Positions 1-11,723 of a DNA stretch of 64,000 bases are shown here, in pieces. Made by a program: the position numbers and the translations under genes. The notes below the pieces were generated by a model. The model worked only from the letters and a program-made list of their open reading frames with translations, searched no databases and was not told where the DNA came from. Position 1 is the stretch's first letter. Every line of letters begins with the position of its first letter. Where the stretch lies: contig JARWKL010000015.1 of the NCBI GenBank assembly GCA_029961685.1, positions 24,087,220 to 24,151,219 of the forward strand, written 5' to 3'. This stretch comes from Aristolochia californica. Its lineage: Eukaryota > Streptophyta > Magnoliopsida > Piperales > Aristolochiaceae.

Positions 1-1066
1 TGTGTATGGAACCAAGAAACGTTGGGTGAACTTCATGGAGGGTCTGGTTCTGGTTGATCGCTCTCAATATCCCCGATGCCCGTAGGGAAAAAATCCTCGA
101 TCATAAATAATTGTGGTCGTTCGCAACGATGGCCTGGAACGAACTTCTCATCACAATAATAGCATAACCCCTTTTCTCGACGTTCTCGTGCCTCTTGGTT
201 GGTTATTCGGCAGAAGGTTGTTGGTTGAGTATTAGAGCTTTGGTTTATGTGCTGGGTTGGTGGAGGTCCTTACACCCCAGCTATTGGTTTGGTTGAGACC
301 TTTGGTGTCGCAAAAGTTGGTTGTGAGAGTAGTTGGTGATTTGGTTGCCGCTGCAGCTGATTGCGTTCCTCGATGAGCCGAGCCACTCCTATTGTATCTG
401 CCAAGGTCTAGGTTGTTTAATTTTAATGTCGATGCGAATGTTGTCTCAAAGTCCTGCAATAAAACAACCAATTAGAAATTTTTCCGGTAGGCCGTCCACT
501 CGGTGGGAAAGCATTTCAAAAGCTTCTTGATAAGTTGCTACGGTTGTGGTTTGTTGAAGGCGATTCAAAGCTTCTGAAGGGTCCTCGTAGTTGGTTGGAC
601 CAAATCGAAGTTGTATAGCCTTGGTAAACTCATCCCATGCGAATGGTCCGCGAAATTTCGTCAACCACCTGTGCCATTGCAAGGCGATGCCCTCTAAATG
701 GAAGGAGGCTAGCTGAACTTGTAGTTCTGGTGCAATGTGTTTGAATTCAAAGTATTGCTCAGCCTTGTAAATCCATCCAGTTCGGTCGTCTCCGTTAAAC
801 TTTGGAAAGGACAACTTGAGGTGTTGATGAGAGTGATCATGTATAGTGTTTGAGCGAGAAATATGTGGGTGTGAGGATTCATCACGTGCAAATGGGTTGG
901 TTTCAGAAGGGCTAGTGTTTTGGCTACGAAAGGCTCGAAGAGCTTGGAGCTCGGTTAACACGGCTTGTAAGGTTGCGTTCACCTGATCGAAACTTGACTC
1001 GTGTCGTGCCAAGATTTCGTTGACCTCATTACGGAACTCTGCATTCGTTTTGCCGCGAGTATCCAT
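1..1066 (-). pseudogene. gag region of gypsy copy 1, broken
   Basis: Starts at ATG 1066 (MDTRGKTNAEF) and is open to a TGA at 446-448, 206 codons later. It carries the retrotransposon gag signature ([12 protein letters not shown], then [30 protein letters not shown] and LIGCFIAGL). The TGA stands where copy 2 has an arginine CGA, a C-to-T change. Beyond it, near 400-420, one base is missing relative to copy 2 (CCTAGACC against CCTCGCACC), which shifts the frame. The nucleocapsid CCHC knuckle ([14 protein letters not shown]) is still recognisable further left, around 110-180. The copy cannot make a full Gag as it stands. Confidence 0.85.
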
Positions 1067-1078
1067 GGACGAACCCGG

Positions 1079-1100
1079 TTTTTTTTTTTTTTTTTTTTTT
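1079..1100 (-). other. A22 tract just upstream of gag start (copy 1)
   Basis: On the minus strand a run of 22 A residues ends 12 nt before the gag ATG. Copy 2 has the same arrangement with 18 A residues, 2 nt before its ATG (20459-20476). It may act as an A-rich translational leader or may be a slippage-prone relic. Confidence 0.7.
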
Positions 1101-1257
1101 GGAGGATCAACGACACTCGGACTCAAACGGGTGACTTAGCGGCGACGGCAACTGTAAACAGAGACCTCTGTTTCTAGAGGTCGAGTTCCGAAAAAAAAAT
1201 TGACTGAGCTGGTGAGTAGATTCGCACCGAGCGCAGGTAGATGAGAGCGCAGAGCAG

Positions 1258-1465
1258 AGAGTGGGGGTGATCGAGCGATGGATGCACGGCGACGGCGAGG
1301 AGGCGATGGTTCTGATTCCTTTCACATAGAGATTTTCTCGAATTTCCGGCGGCAGAAAGACGAAGAGTCAGAGGACGGCTTCGGTGGCAGAGGTCGAGTT
1401 CCGGCAACTACACCGTAGAGAGTGGGGTGATCGAGCGATGGATGCACGGCGGCGGCGAGGCGGTG
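1258..1465. repeat. Direct repeat in gypsy copy 1 leader
   Basis: The segment reading GAGAGTGGGGGTGATCGAGC followed by GATGGATGCACGGCGACGG occurs near 1258-1300 and again near 1418-1460. This partial duplication helps explain why the leader of copy 1 (about 970 nt) is longer than that of copy 2 (about 680 nt). Confidence 0.65.
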
Positions 1466-1659
1466 GCCAGCTCCAGTACCGGCAATGGTAACGGCAACGG
1501 CTATCCGGCAACAATGGCAACGACGTGTGCGTCAGCGTTGAGGAAGATCTGCGGGTTGATTCTCAACGGCGACGTAGCAGCGAGGTGGCAATGACTCTTC
1601 AGGTGCAGAGCTTGAGTCCCGGCGGCGGCAACAACAGCGTTGAGGAAGTCGGTGGCTGC

Positions 1660-1845
1660 AAATTTTCTTCCCAAACAGAGATTTCCTCTGATTTCGAAAC
1701 AAAAAAATTCTTTCCGAACAGAAATTTCTCTGATTTTGAAATTTCTTCCCGAACAGAGATTTTCTCTGACTTCGGATTTTCTTACGGCGAAATTTCTTCC
1801 CGAACAGAGATTTTCTCTGATTTCGGAATTTCTTTCCGGCGACAG
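1660..1845. repeat. Tandem repeats in gypsy copy 1 leader
   Basis: Three to four imperfect copies of a unit containing TTCTTCCCGAACAGAGATTT and TCTCTGATTTCG follow one another. On the minus strand they create a long spurious open frame rich in Arg, Ser and Phe. They lie in the untranslated leader between the primer-binding site and gag. A similar but shorter array is in copy 2 around 20125-20250. Confidence 0.75.
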
Positions 1846-2053
1846 AGGGAAGGCTGCGGTAACTCCGATTTTCAGCAAATAAAAAAAATCGGAACAGAGA
1901 GGTTCGAAAGGAAACGGTGACAGCAGTTTGGAAAGACGGGAAGAACGGAAGAAGAATTGGGGAAGATTGAAGAGCGTTGACAGAGAGAGACGCAGAGACA
2001 GAGGAAGGAACTCGCGGAACGGAATCCCGGAGTCGTAACAGCTCTGATACCAC

Positions 2054-2357
2054 TGATACAAGAATTTAAGATGAAGAAGAGTATATGAAGGAGAAGGAGA
2101 AGACAGAGTAAGGAAGATAGATTTCAAGATTAATCACACATATCCTAATTACATGTCATCCCGGCTATATATAGCCATACAAGAAACTACCTACGACTTT
2201 GAAAAAGAAATAACCTCCCACGATCAAAGAACTAATTAACCCATTACAATTAACTGAATAAACACTAATTAATAACTGCTAAACCACTAACCCACTACAC
2301 AACAGCCTTAGCCATGTCCAGCTCTACCTTCGTGATCTTCTTCATGTGACCATATCA
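2054..2357 (-). repeat. LTR of gypsy copy 1
   Basis: 304 bp, ends TG...CA on the minus strand. It is the 5' LTR by position, because the primer-binding site (revcomp of TGGTATCAGAGC) lies directly inside it. It contains the same TATATATAG TATA-like box as the copy 2 LTRs. It differs at scattered positions (for example AGATC for AGACC near its start), so it is an older or separate insertion. Confidence 0.9.
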
Positions 2358-2459
2358 AAAGTTTTCACCTACTTAATACTCGAGGACCCTTCTGGGATCT
2401 TCATTTTACTTGAGCATCGTCTTATATTGGACTGTGAGAACAATTAATTATTTTTCTAT

Positions 2460-2953
2460 TGTAGTATTAAACTTTGATTCAAGATTTTCACTGGAAGCTG
2501 AAATTGATTGCTTTTGGCACATCCAGCTTTAAAAAGATTGTGGTGACATTGCGTGCTGGAGCAGAATATGCTGGTGTACCTGTACAAGACTGTGTGCTTA
2601 TCGCAGGAAGCCAATCTGGGGTGCTTGCAGCTGAGCAAATTGGCATGCCTTGTGTGGTTCTTAGGAGCAGGTAATGCATTTCTTTAATTGTTATCAGCTG
2701 CTATTTGATCTTTTGGTTTCAAGAGTACCTGTTCGGAATTGTTTCCTCTCTTGCCCGCTCAAACTCCTTTGACTTGCGTGCTTAATTACTTAGTTTCCTA
2801 CATCGTAGATGATGTAATAACAAGTTCTTCTTGTGTCTCTTTTCTAGCTTCACCTCAAGAGCTGAGTTCCCTTCAGCCAGTGCTGTTATGGATGGATTTG
2901 GAGGTGCAGACCTCAGCATCCCCAGATTACGGCAGAAAAAGCTAGAGTCTTAA
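2460..2953 (+). CDS. HAD-superfamily hydrolase, C-terminal exons only
   Basis: The last two exons of a haloacid-dehalogenase-like hydrolase. The first visible exon ends at 2670 (donor AGCAG|GTAATG) and encodes KKIVVTLRAGAEYAGVPVQ, then DCVLIAGSQSGVLAAEQIGM. The last exon is 2848-2953 (acceptor TTTCTAG), joins in frame as VVLRSSFTSRAEFPSAS, then AVMDGFGGADLSIPRLRQKK, and stops at 2951-2953. This resembles the C-terminus of plant CbbY-like HAD proteins (At5g45170 type, from memory). The exon start near 2460-2480 is uncertain. The 5' half is not visible. Either it lies beyond the gypsy insertion to the left, making the insertion intronic, or it is lost and this is a remnant. Confidence 0.75.
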
Positions 2954-3462
2954 ATTTTGCACCCAGAACTATGAAAATAACTAAGCATTGTGATGTACTC
3001 GTAACAAACATGTAAGTAGGGAAGCTCTTGTGCCATTGATAGTCTGGAATACAAAGTAAGAGTAACCATTTCATTTTGCGTCTTTCATTATTTTGTTATG
3101 GTTAGGGATATTGCAATGTTTGATTAGGAAAGCAAGGTAAGATTCCAGAGGAATGAAATAAGGTTGGGAAGCTCCACTCTTGAAGTGAGAGTACGCATTG
3201 TTTTTTTGTTTTTTTTTTTTTTTGCGAATTAAACTAAAACATGCTTACTTGAGAACTTCCATAAGCAGACGAATCCTCCAGCAGACCCAAATTCTCAATA
3301 CCCAGAAACAAGAATTTAGCTGGAAAAAGGAGTTTATTGCACAATCAACCAAAACAGGCTTACTCGACAACTTCCATAAGCAGATGAAACCCAGCAACAA
3401 CAACTAAGCAGGAAAAATTATGTTTTTTTCTTTTTTCTTTAGTAAGATTGGCAAACTGATAT
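2954..3462. other. Convergent 3' spacer between HAD and GST genes
   Basis: Holds the 3' flanks of two convergent genes. I see no open frame worth calling. It contains T-rich runs (3200-3224) and the 40-bp direct repeat listed separately. Confidence 0.6.
3237..3391. repeat. 40-bp imperfect direct repeat downstream of GST gene
   Basis: Positions 3237-3276 and 3352-3391 share AACTTCCATAAGCAGA and its flanks (about 34 of 40 bases identical). The spacing is 115 bp. Its role is unknown; it is probably a local duplication in the GST 3' flank. Confidence 0.7.
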
Positions 3463-4275
3463 TCAGAGTTCCAAAACCTTCTTCCAAGAAGGCCTGCTGG
3501 AGATATCTTCCCACCAAGCATTCACATGTTTCCTATCTTTAATCATATAACCCTTCTCCATATCATTGACAAGGTAGTGAGTGAAAGGAAGGTGACTCAA
3601 ATCAGCCAAACTGAAGAAATCTCCTGCCAAGTATTTGCTCGTTGACAGTCTCTCTTCATAGATGTCCAGCACTTGTGCCAGATTCTCTTCACTCTCCTTA
3701 ACCGTCTTCTCATCCGCCGTCTTCCCCATCTTGGGAAAAAAGAGAAGCTGAAGAACTAAAGTGTAAATATGTGGTTGGTAGTTCTGTCCCTCAACTTCCA
3801 GCCATTGTTCCACATGTGCTCTTTCTTCCAAATTCTTGCCAAGCAGGTTGGTCCCCTGTGCTGAATACTTCTCCGCATAGTATCGGAGAATAGCTCGCGA
3901 CTCTGCAATTTAAAGATCATCATCAACATAGGACAAGAGATGACGGATTGAATTATCCACTAGAGAAGGTTCCTTTAAGCCTACCGTAGAGAGTGAAATC
4001 TCCGTCCTGCACAACTGGGACCGTTCCGAATGGCTGTGACAGATTACCCAAAACGTAAGTACAGAAAAAGCTCAAAGGAAAGATGCAATTAAACAGCAAG
4101 ACAGAAGAAGCAGGGTAGAGAAATTCACCTGTAACTTTCGGTACTCAGGCCCCTTCTGCTCTCCTTTGATCAGATCAACCGGGACGATCTCGAACTCAAC
4201 ATCTTTCTCAATGAGGCAAGCGAGTACCCTCCTCGCTGCAGAGGCGTATGCGGGCCCGTGCACCTTCACTACCAT
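3463..4275 (-). CDS. Phi-class glutathione S-transferase (GSTF9/10-like)
   Basis: Three exons: 4275-4129, 4033-3985 and 3902-3463, giving 211 aa, normal for phi GSTs (about 210-220). The 49-nt middle exon is typical of the class. The N-terminal thioredoxin-like domain has MVVKVHGPAYASAARRVLAC, with the serine of AYAS at the catalytic position. The glutathione-site motif PFGTVPVVQDGDFTLYESRA spans exons 2 and 3. The C-terminal helical domain contains EERAHVEQWLEVE, KYLAGDFFSLADLSHLPF and WWEDISSRPSWKKVLEL. The similarity I recall is closest to Arabidopsis GSTF9/GSTF10. The family conjugates glutathione to electrophiles and reduces peroxides in the cytosol. It is not the anthocyanin carrier type (GSTF12/TT19), which has a different N-terminus. 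Confidence 0.95.
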
Positions 4276-4345
4276 CTTCTCTCTCTCTCTCTCCTGTTCT
4301 GGGAGGCAAACGCAAATTCAAGGAGAGGAAAAATGCGGCTAGTCG

Positions 4346-4352
4346 TTTTATA
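4346..4352 (-). promoter_or_regulatory. Probable TATA box of the GST gene
   Basis: TATAAAA on the minus strand about 70 bp upstream of the GST ATG. Between them is a CT-rich stretch (4277-4293), common in plant 5' UTRs. Confidence 0.5.
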
Positions 4353-5975
4353 AGAACAGAAGAGAAATAAGCTACGCTTGCAAACCACCCACGTGATTCA
4401 TGGTGGCGACTGGATCATGTTGTCGCCTAAGGACAGGAGCGAGTATCTCGTGGGAAGTAATCTTGAACAAGAAGAAAAATTGATTATTCGTATGAAAGTA
4501 GCCACAGCCGCCCACAGGCGGCCGGCATGTAGATTTGGTCAGATTTGGTCCAACCTAAAATGATTAGTCAAAGTAAAAAAGGTACAACACTAACCTACAT
4601 AAGAATGTTCCCACTATCATAAACTATGGATTGATGGCTAAATCATCTTTTCAATTTAAATGGTTGTTGTTTATGAGACCCAACATCTTGTGATTAGTGA
4701 GGTACATGTCCAGCTATTGGGCCATAATATCAACATGGATGTATTCGATGTACACAACTTCTCATTTGCCTAATCAATTAAATAAAGGGAATTAGCAACA
4801 TTAGGGGTGACATCGAGTCGAGCCATACTCAAACTTACATATATTTAAGTTAGGTTAGGCTTGATTTAAATATTTCAAACTCAAACCTAAAATTATAATT
4901 AAACTCGAGCTCAAAATTTTAACCAAGCTCAAGCTCGAGCCGGGTTACAGTTTCAATCTACATTTAAAATTTTACGTAAAATATATATAAAATAAATTAT
5001 ACATAAATTTTACTTAAAATTGGACATAACCTCTACATAAAATCAAACATGGCCTCTACATAAAATTAGGAATAACCTTTGTACATAAACCCTACATAAA
5101 ATTGTCTATACACTCTGCATAAAGTAAAAAAAAGAAAGGAAGGGAACTTCCCTCCCCTCTTTTCACTCTCTTTATACCTGTAAGATATCCATGCCATAAA
5201 TAGTTCAAAATAAACAGATAAAAAATTATGATTACAAGAGAACCAAATATTTAAAAAAAAAACACAATCCTTCACTCATTGAACAACAAGAATGACTCAA
5301 AATTAATTCTTTTTAAACTTGAAACAAACAAAAGAGTGTTGATATTACTCTGTCATCCATTAGTTGCAAATATCATCATTTGTACCACAACCAAATCCCT
5401 AACATTTATTTCTTTCTACAACAAATTGGTATAACAAAACCCACTGATTAGCAACTTTCTGTTATTACATGTCATGCCTATTACATCCTATGTACATAAA
5501 AGTTTAACTATTGATGTAATTTAATATGCAAAACACGATTACATTAAAAAAAATTAACCACAAAAATGGTAAAATGACCAAAATATTCCTAGATGATAAA
5601 ATAACACCCCTAGATATATCTTCTAAATAGAAGCAAACAGCAATGTAACATATACTGAAAATCATTGAACAGGTTGCTCCAGCCATCTATTCTACCAACT
5701 CTGCACACACATCCTGAACAACTACAAAAAGTAGAAAATCTAAATGAGAAGTGAATCACATATGAAAGTTTTGAGTTGATGCAGAACCGTAGCGGGTCCA
5801 GATCTCCACATTCATTAGGTACCTCATCACATACAAAAAGGTAATACAAGAATACGATCAATATGGTAGTATATACAGACACGGGGAGCCGGTAGTAGTA
5901 CTGCCTTTCAATTTACAAAAACATCTCCCAAATGTAACAACAACGGATGCCCAAATCCATCAATTCTGAACTGCT
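4353..5975. other. Intergenic, repeat-derived
   Basis: No gene seen. From 4802 (TAGGGGTGACA) runs a decayed sequence with repeated GAGCTC, CTCGAG and CAAACTC words, which resembles hAT-type repeat ends. A CACCCCTA at 5604-5612 could be the opposite end, but the flanks give no target duplication. Around 5040-5110 the phrase CTACATAAAATT recurs about four times. All open frames here are short and AT-biased. Confidence 0.5.
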
Positions 5976-8900
5976 CTATGTGGGGGGGATCGACAAGAAG
6001 GAAGTTGCAGTGTCGCTTTCCTCGCTCTCTTCAAAATGAATTGGTGTCCCAGTAAGAAGTTTCCTACAGATGATAAAAGTCATGACAGACATGAATAAAA
6101 AGATTCAACAGATCATGGCAGAATAGATAGAAAGGGCTTTAAAATCCTTCAATCGGCAAGATCAAGAACAAATGCTTCATCGAAGGACCTAGTGATGTAT
6201 CGGCATGAAAAGTAAATACCTAGGAAGAAGTCTCTCATCTGAGAGAGCCTTTTCAAGTCTCTCTTCAAAGGGCGTGGCATGCCAGCTAACTTTCTGATCC
6301 TGTAGAGGAACCAGTCCACCTTTTAATAAACAAGAATAAAATACTACAGCTTACTGTTTTATGGAAAAGGATAAGCATTACTACCTCTTTGTATTTAGTT
6401 GTAGAATTTGGAATGCCATTACCATCCCATTCTTTTGGAGGAATTTGTGAAGGTTCCTCGTCGTTCCAGTGTGTTGCAACAAGACCAATAATCGGCCTGT
6501 CTATCTCAGTGCTCCTACCTGAGTCAGACATTCCTTTTGAAGGACTCGCAACGCTTGCATTTCTCTCGTCCTTTGATGCAGGCTTCACCCAATGCGACAA
6601 ACTTGCATCGACAGGAAGTGGGTTCTGCTGATCCAGAATAGCAAGACACTTGGCGCCATGCTCTCGATCTTCGCAGCTAGAAGCTTTATTGAGGTTGGAA
6701 ATTTCTCCCGACGAATGCACTTGAAAGGTATCAGAATCTTCCTTCAGTGCATTCCATTGGGAAATGTTTTCGACAGGATTAAGGACTGGGTAAACATATA
6801 GAGAACGGACACGAGGATTTCTCCCCATTGCAAAATTTAACGTTTTTGCTGGGTAAACAGTACCTGGGGTTTGCATGTCGTCTGTAAGTCTGAGAGGAGT
6901 GGGGTAAGGTGAATACCGGGGTCCAACCAGTTTATGTTTACCATCATCAGAGTCCGGAGAATCACATTGCTTTCGATGTCGTGTCTCATTCCTAAGTGGG
7001 GTGCTTCCAGTAGAAACAAATTCCGTGTTAACAAGATTATCATTCTCAAATCTTACAGACTTGGTCCTGCATTGGGTTTTTGAAACTGGAAGCTCGGATG
7101 AGGTAGCAGGTAACTCATTATAGTCTTCATGAAGTCGTTGAACTTCTGGTTGTATAGGCTCAAGTTCACTTCTGTTAAGAGAGCCACCACTACACCTTTC
7201 CATCTTCTGTAGCTCTGGCATAAAGCTTCGGGGTAATAAAAAAATATAGAACATTAGCACATAGATAGATCCAAATGATGAAAATATTAAAGCAGAACAG
7301 ACAAAATGAGCAGCAAGGATGCAGTCTAGTGAGAATTGTGAAGAAAAAATTTCCCATGCAAGAAATTATATATCATACTATATTGACAAACAAGATATAC
7401 CATCAAAACTTGGTCCCATTATAAACGTCCAAAAGGGCCAAAATTTCATTCTAAAACTACGATAACCATCCAACAGATGCCAGCTTTTTCCATCTTATGC
7501 GTCATGGATATCAACAGAAAGGCTGTAATCCTGGACATTGCACGGCAACAAATGCACAACGAGAGTATGATACTCATTCAGGGTATGCAGAAAAAATAAC
7601 CAATGGCTTGGCAGATACAGAGGATTAGATGATTGATCCAGTAAAAAAACTAATCCTTCTTGCAAGGAACAGCTTGAAATAAATCATTCATCTCACTGAA
7701 TAATGTGGCATAGATCAAGAACAGTTTGTAATAAAATGATTTCTCTAGTTGAAAGAAATACCTTCTTGATTTCTCCTCAGGCAAAGCTGACCTTTCTGGC
7801 ACCGAGAGCTCATTTTTCTCCTCCTGGAGCTTATAAGATGAATGAGGATTTTGACTTTGTTGTTCATCCGAATTTTCTTTCTTGCAAGCAGTACCGGGAA
7901 GCCAAGAATGATATTTGGATGATGCATCATACCCAACTTCAAGTTTCTCCCTTTCCAATCTTTTCCTAATTTCAACTGGAGTTTGAAGTAGTGCCCCACA
8001 GGACTTCAGAAATTTTGCCTGCAGTGAACCATCTACAAATGAGTGATATATTTCACTATAGTAGTACTTCAAACTAGCTTCTTGTAAAATTAGTGCATTG
8101 GACTATATCAATTTTCGTCTGTATATATAGCAAAAATAGACTAGTATGGATCATTCTTCACTCATCATCAGGGCCTAATTCACACTATAGACGTTGGCGT
8201 TGGCCATATTTTATAGAACCACAATATTAAGAAAACTTCAGACTGATGATTTATAGAAATTACATTTATTGTAATTCAACTTTACCAGCATCATTATAGT
8301 TTTGCCCCAACCTTTCGGCAGCTACATGAGCACTTTTCCTCCTTACTCTAATATAAATTGGCACAATCTAAATTCAAACTTTTTGAAGACATCCCCACAT
8401 CTCCATCCATGTGAAATATTATTAACATTTCTCACATATTTTGAAGCAGTTATCTCACACCTGCATCAGTTTGCATTAAATCTGTTTGTAAAGATTTCCT
8501 CAACCATGCTAAGAACACTTTGACTCAATTTACAAACAGAAAAGTTTATTCATATGCTACTTTTAAAAAATTTCTAAATTGCTAGTTGTTATAGGAGATT
8601 TTCTGTGAAGATAAAGGAAAGTAACCAAATCTTGATCCAATCTAGTCGAACGATCCTTTTTAAAATAGGTTCTGTCAATAAAATTCTGCCAGCCATATCC
8701 TGTTATCATGTGTTTCTAATGAGATACATTAAAAGAGTGATCACCAAATTGCACTTATATTCTCTGAGCCTCAAAAGATAATTCTAAAGTTAGTATCGTT
8801 ATATGTGGTCAAAATATAGAACATACAAATTAGCGTCTACGCTTTAAGCACCTTATGTTATTGGGGTACAAATGAAGATGATCGAGCAATTTGGCTTAAG

Positions 8901-9714
8901 TTTCAAGTTCAACAACCTTCTTACATTCTAGCACCCAGAGAAAAACTAAACTAATAAATTAATTAATTAATTAAAAATCCCTATGTTCTAACTCCTCGTT
9001 AGCTACTAAGGGGATTTATACGACAATCTCTAAATTCCAAATAGATAAGAGCATCTGCCCGCATACCAAGAACATGTTTTATTACGGGAGCACCGATCGA
9101 TTGGTATCACTCGAGAAGTGGAAGCAACGGCTTCAGGAGCAACTAGCACATGGTTATAGAATGAAAGGGAATATCACGTTATATTAATAGATGGCATGAT
9201 AATACAGTAAAAAGAATGAAGTTGAAACAAGTAGAGAGATAAAAACTTTACTTCATCCTTCAGTTCCTGATCTTCGGAGCCTCGACCATCAGTAATCTTC
9301 GAAGGCTGCAGATCATGGCTCTTCGTATGCTTCACAGCATTTTGATCTTTGGAGAAGTACATGAACAAAGAGAAAAATGGAAACAGGTTCAATACCCTAG
9401 ACCAATTCATCAATGAAGAAAAACAAGATTCCCCAATATTCCCAGATTGATACTAATACCTTCGAGAAGCAATGAAGCAAGGCGACTTTTCGAGGCCAGC
9501 GGGTCCTGAAGGAAAATCGTTAAAAAAATCAAGATTCAAGATCATTTCACAAGTTGTTTCATACGATAATCCAAAAAACAGAAAAAAAAAAATTAAAATG
9601 AACTAAGGTCATCAGAGACTTCACGCTGGCCTTGGAAGAGATGCGGTCGGACACAAGCGGAGGCTGACGGCGATTGCCATCTTTGACACGGAAGCAGCCA
9701 AAGAAGCACCCCAT
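5976..9714 (-). CDS. JASON-family protein (meiosis II spindle organisation)
   Basis: Seven exons in one continuous frame: 9714-9625, 9505-9460, 9346-9252, 8018-7762, 7225-6385, 6299-6220 and 6063-5976; 498 aa. The start MGCFFGCFRVKDGNRRQ is the conserved N-terminus of plant JASON proteins. Other conserved blocks are DPLASKSRLASLLLE, AKFLKSCGALLQTPVEIRK, GPRYSPYPTPLRLTDDMQTP, GTVYPAKT and, at the C-terminus, VSWHATPFEERLEKALSDER and TPIHFEESEES. In Arabidopsis, JASON (At1g06660) keeps the two male meiosis II spindles apart; mutants give unreduced pollen. The exon 6 acceptor is CTCTACAG (6300-6307), not the earlier TTAAAAG, because only that keeps the conserved WHATPFEERL frame. Intron 3 is 1.2 kb. 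The upstream in-frame ATG at 9771 is less likely as the start because the family begins at MGCFFGCF. Confidence 0.92.
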
Positions 9715-10723
9715 GCAACTAAAGACGTCGAGGAGAAGGCGCCCCAATATATTTACCTGATCCCGGTGCATTAATCAAAACTTAAGAATCGCAGACCTGA
9801 CCCTTCCGGTTCCAGTAAAGATAACCTCCAAGTTATCGAACGAATGAAAATTAATAGAGATCAAGGGAGGAAACAAGCACGAAAGAGAGAAATAGTCGGC
9901 GGGATTTCAAGAGTGTCTGAGAGTCGAGGAAACAACGAGAGGAGACGAGGATGATTATGTCATTTGGGACTTTCGAAATTTAAATTTGGTTAGTTGCGAG
10001 GGAAAACCAAATATTTGTGGGCCTCCGCTTAGACGAAGTCGAATCTAGTAGGCTACCCATGGGCTAGAGCCTGTTTCCTCATCGTTTTGTTTAATCCAGA
10101 TTTGTTTTGAATTATTGTCAGCTTTATTCAAATTTTTATATTAAGAAAATAAATGAGAAGTCAATGTTGCTGATTTTTCCAAACCAGGTCGCGGTTGGGA
10201 GTTGGACTCACCTCTCTTATTTTGTGTGAGTCTCACCCAACTCACCCTGGCTTTGGACTTGAAGCTAACTTGACTCAATCTATCCTAACTCGATTCATAT
10301 TTTGAATAACTAAAATTGAGTCGATTCTAGGTCGAAAAATCTTGATTGTGAATCACATATGCAACTATTTATAGCTACATCTAGCGAGTCAGAGTTCCAC
10401 ATCCTCCTTGTGTTCTGAACTCGGGCTTCACCTGACCCAACTTGATCCAACTTAAATCAGGATTTGAATAACCTAGGTCGATTCCAACTTGAATAAGAAA
10501 CTCACTTTTTATCATTTTAATATTTTTCTAATGCAACAAAAAAAAATTTAAAAAAAATCTCGTCCAAAATGGTACAAATACCATCAAATTTTGGTTAATG
10601 GAAATTTTTTTCCTTTAGCTTTTTTTTAACCTTTCTCTTCAAAAAACTCATTATTTTCATGAAGATAAGAATACTCGACATAATAAAGAAGTCATTCTTG
10701 TGACTATTGGTTGATGTTGACTC
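9715..10723. other. Intergenic upstream of JASON-like gene
   Basis: Contains the presumed 5' UTR and promoter of the JASON-like gene (purine-rich near 9850-9950). Around 10180-10500 is a degenerate sequence with repeated AACTTGA, GACTCA and AACTCG words, probably old transposon sequence. No open frame is convincing. Confidence 0.5.
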
Positions 10724-11124
10724 TCATATTGTTTTTTATGATAACAAAATTTAATTATACTAATAATTTAAAAATACAAATATTTCATATATTTCACCTT
10801 CGAGAGTATATCTAGGTCTAAAGCGTCAAAGCCAAATTCAATACCTCAAGCAAAATTGAATAACGTCTCTTGAAGAAATACCCACAATGAAACAACTAGA
10901 GTCCTAGTGTAATAGATAAATGTCTAAACTCAGTCACTTTTGTAATAAAGCATTCCAAACTTCCTATTCTTTAAGTACATTTGTTAAATTTGAGTTTTAG
11001 GTTATAAATTGCATATAGAAATGTTTAGGATCATCATAAACATCATTTATAAAACATGTTAGCACATTTAGAGAAAAATTCTCAAACTTTCATCAAAAGT
11101 TACATTTTAAAACTAGGCATTGGA

Positions 11125-11560
11125 ACGATCGATCAACCGCTAGTAATGATTGATCATCTAAAATTGTGTTGGCCAAAAATTTAAAGCATGATTTATCAAC
11201 CATAGTTGATTGATCGATCATCCAAAACATGCCCGTTTCATGCTATAATGCATGATCAATCATCCTACCTGGATTAATCGATCATTACTGTCCAGGCAAG
11301 CAAAATTTCATAGAATGATTGATCAATTACTCATAACCTTGCCAATAAGGGACATAAAACATGGTCGATCATAGAAAAATACACGGATCGATCATACTTG
11401 CATTGCATAACCAGTGGGAATCTTGATTGATCAATCATCCACTGATAATGATCGATTAACTTGACTTTTATGGACCAACGATAACATATTAATCGATTAG
11501 TAAATCACACTCTGACATAGAAGTAATCAATATAATCGATCAATTAAAGTATTGATTTTT
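11125..11560. repeat. Cluster of GATCGATCA / GATTGATCA words
   Basis: About ten scattered, partly palindromic copies of GATCGATCA, GATTGATCAATCAT and AATCGATT lie within about 430 bp inside the copia LTR. Such ATCGAT-rich palindromic stretches are known from the middle of some plant copia LTRs. Their function is unknown. Confidence 0.75.
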
Positions 11561-11703
11561 GCAAACGGGCAAATAACGACTAATTTGAGTTAGGGAATTT
11601 ATAAATAACTCGCCAAACCGTGAGTAAAACAGTGAATGAGGATTTATTAGCATATCTTCGAGCTACTATCCTTTATCTTACAAATTTTTATCAAAAGTTT
11701 TTT

Positions 11704-11723
11704 AGAGAGAGAGAGAGAGAGAG
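11704..11723. repeat. (GA)n microsatellite
   Basis: About ten GA units. Confidence 0.9.

Larger units (their letters stand above)
1..2357 (-). mobile_element. Ty3/gypsy chromovirus, truncated by window edge (copy 1)
   Basis: Minus-strand LTR retrotransposon of the same family as the element at 19491-25626. Reading leftwards it has an LTR (2357-2054), a tRNA-iMet type primer-binding site just inside it (about 2041-2053), a long untranslated leader (about 2040-1067), and gag from 1066 to the window edge. The protease, RT and integrase parts would lie left of position 1. The LTR ends (TGATATGG...TGTATCA) match copy 2. The right-hand flank begins AAAGTTTTC. The other flank is outside, so the target duplication cannot be tested. 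It abuts the 3' exons of a HAD-like hydrolase gene, so it may sit in an intron of that gene or may have truncated it. Confidence 0.9.

Noticed and set aside
1532..2127. Long minus-strand open frames of 173-208 codons in gypsy copy 1
   Set aside because: They lie in the untranslated leader and LTR and are created by tandem repeats; no known domain.
4802..5612. Complete hAT element bounded by TAGGGGTG and CACCCCTA
   Set aside because: The flanking 8-mers do not match and the internal sequence is not like the other candidate, so only the left end is noted.
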